Part shown: positions 43,655 to 44,036 of the stretch, one piece after another | Position numbering within the stretch: position 1 is the stretch's first letter | Layout of the letters: the number at the start of each line of letters is the position of its first letter | Source: Candidatus Heimdallarchaeota archaeon LC_3 | GTDB lineage: Archaea > Asgardarchaeota > Heimdallarchaeia > Hodarchaeales > LC-3 | Assembly: GCA_001940645.1 (NCBI GenBank) | Contig: MDVS01000029.1 | Location: 1-44,036, forward strand | Length of the DNA: 44,036 nt | Reading direction: 5' to 3' | Notes under the pieces: model-generated | Database searches by the model: none | The model's input: the letters and a program-made list of their open reading frames with translations, nothing else | What the model was told of the DNA's origin: nothing | Translations under genes and position numbers: made by a program

Positions 43655-44005
43655 ATGCATTACTCATTTTCTAATCCAGCTATAGGATCTTTAATTACAG
43701 TTAACGATAAACTACTGGTAAATAAGGTAGTATTACTTGTTTTTGTATCAGCTTTTTGTTCTAGATGTATCGTTTTAAAAAAATCGATAACTCAATTAGA
43801 GGAAGTTTATCAAAAGTTACCTATAGTATTTGTTGATATTGCCACAAAAGAATTTTTAGAACATGAGTTAAAAATTGAATCAGTTCCTGCTGTTTTATTA
43901 ATTAAAAACAAAACAATTGTTTTCAGTAAGGAAGGTCTTTTATCATTAGCCGAATTGCAATGGATTTTTAATTTGGGAATTAATATAATTAAATATAATT
44001 CGTAA
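43655..44005 (+). CDS. Thioredoxin-like protein
   Basis: 116 residues with redox motif C35-S-R-C38 in 'FVSAFCSRCIVLKKSI' and cis-Pro78 in 'KIESVPAVLLI'. The length is that of a plain thioredoxin; the usual Trp before the first Cys is Phe, and CSRC is not the standard CGPC, so its redox potential likely differs. It could start at TTG 43643 instead. Separated by 160 bases from the divergent mutY gene. It is close to the window end but complete. Confidence 0.78.
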   Translation: MHYSFSNPAIGSLITVNDKLLVNKVVLLVFVSAFCSRCIVLKKSITQLEEVYQKLPIVFVDIATKEFLEHELKIESVPAVLLIKNKTIVFSKEGLLSLAELQWIFNLGINIIKYNS

Positions 44006-44036
44006 AATCTTTAATATTATGTACAAGATATAATAT

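Overview
The window is strongly AT-rich, dense in genes and clearly archaeal. It carries two archaeal histones, a pyruvoyl-dependent arginine decarboxylase, an archaeal-type valyl-tRNA synthetase, a surface protein with a PGF-CTERM-like tail, TATA-like promoter elements, and many TTG/GTG starts. A eukaryote-like VLRF1 (Vms1/ANKZF1-type) domain protein, an EutA homologue with a zinc-ribbon-like extension, and a heme O synthase (CtaB) point to an Asgard archaeon, most likely a Heimdallarchaeia-type lineage with aerobic potential. The taxonomic call is inference; there is no rRNA, tRNA, CRISPR array, transposase or phage gene in the window to help.

Layout. 1-2836: MacB/LolD-type ABC exporter pair, cut at the left edge. 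2874-5030: MFS transporter and a six-helix membrane protein. 5129-9122: AidB-like acyl-CoA dehydrogenase, luciferase-like (F420-type) oxidoreductase, a TrpF-like protein without the catalytic Cys, and arginine decarboxylase. 9424-10253: ArsR regulator/SRPBCC two-gene operon. 10567-13290: a wHTH-like protein and EutA. 13346-26189: a long minus-strand run: ValS, an isochorismatase-fold hydrolase coupled to VLRF1, a broken MazG-like gene, CtaB, an FAD oxidoreductase, a zinc-finger SF2 helicase, a helical-repeat protein and a GNAT acetyltransferase. A small zinc-ribbon gene lies on the opposite strand inside this run. 26422-28332: CcdA-like and zinc CDF transporters. 28465-29664: two histone genes, each with the same conserved leader. 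30494-32494: wHTH regulator, thioredoxin-like protein, 7TM protein. 32867-41207: a branched-chain amino-acid-type (Liv) ABC importer operon, livK-livH-livMG-livF, with a tandem duplication inside it. 41492-44005: SIS-domain protein, a cysteine-free MutY, and a thioredoxin-like protein.

The sharpest structural finding is in the Liv operon. A perfect 738-bp direct repeat spans the livH end and livM start. The copies are joined by 30 bp that are an exact inverted copy of a piece of livM, with ACATA microhomology at one joint. This is a template-switching scar, or an amplification/assembly chimera, and it creates an in-frame LivM-LivH chimeric ORF. Other highlights are the archaeal VLRF1 protein, paired histone leaders that are better conserved than the histone coding regions and contain a 32-codon ORF, a MazG-like pseudogene whose stop falls on a metal-binding Glu codon, and long extra membrane segments on LivH and LivM with LivM fused to LivG.

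All family calls are by reading motifs; no searches were run. Difference counts were made by eye.
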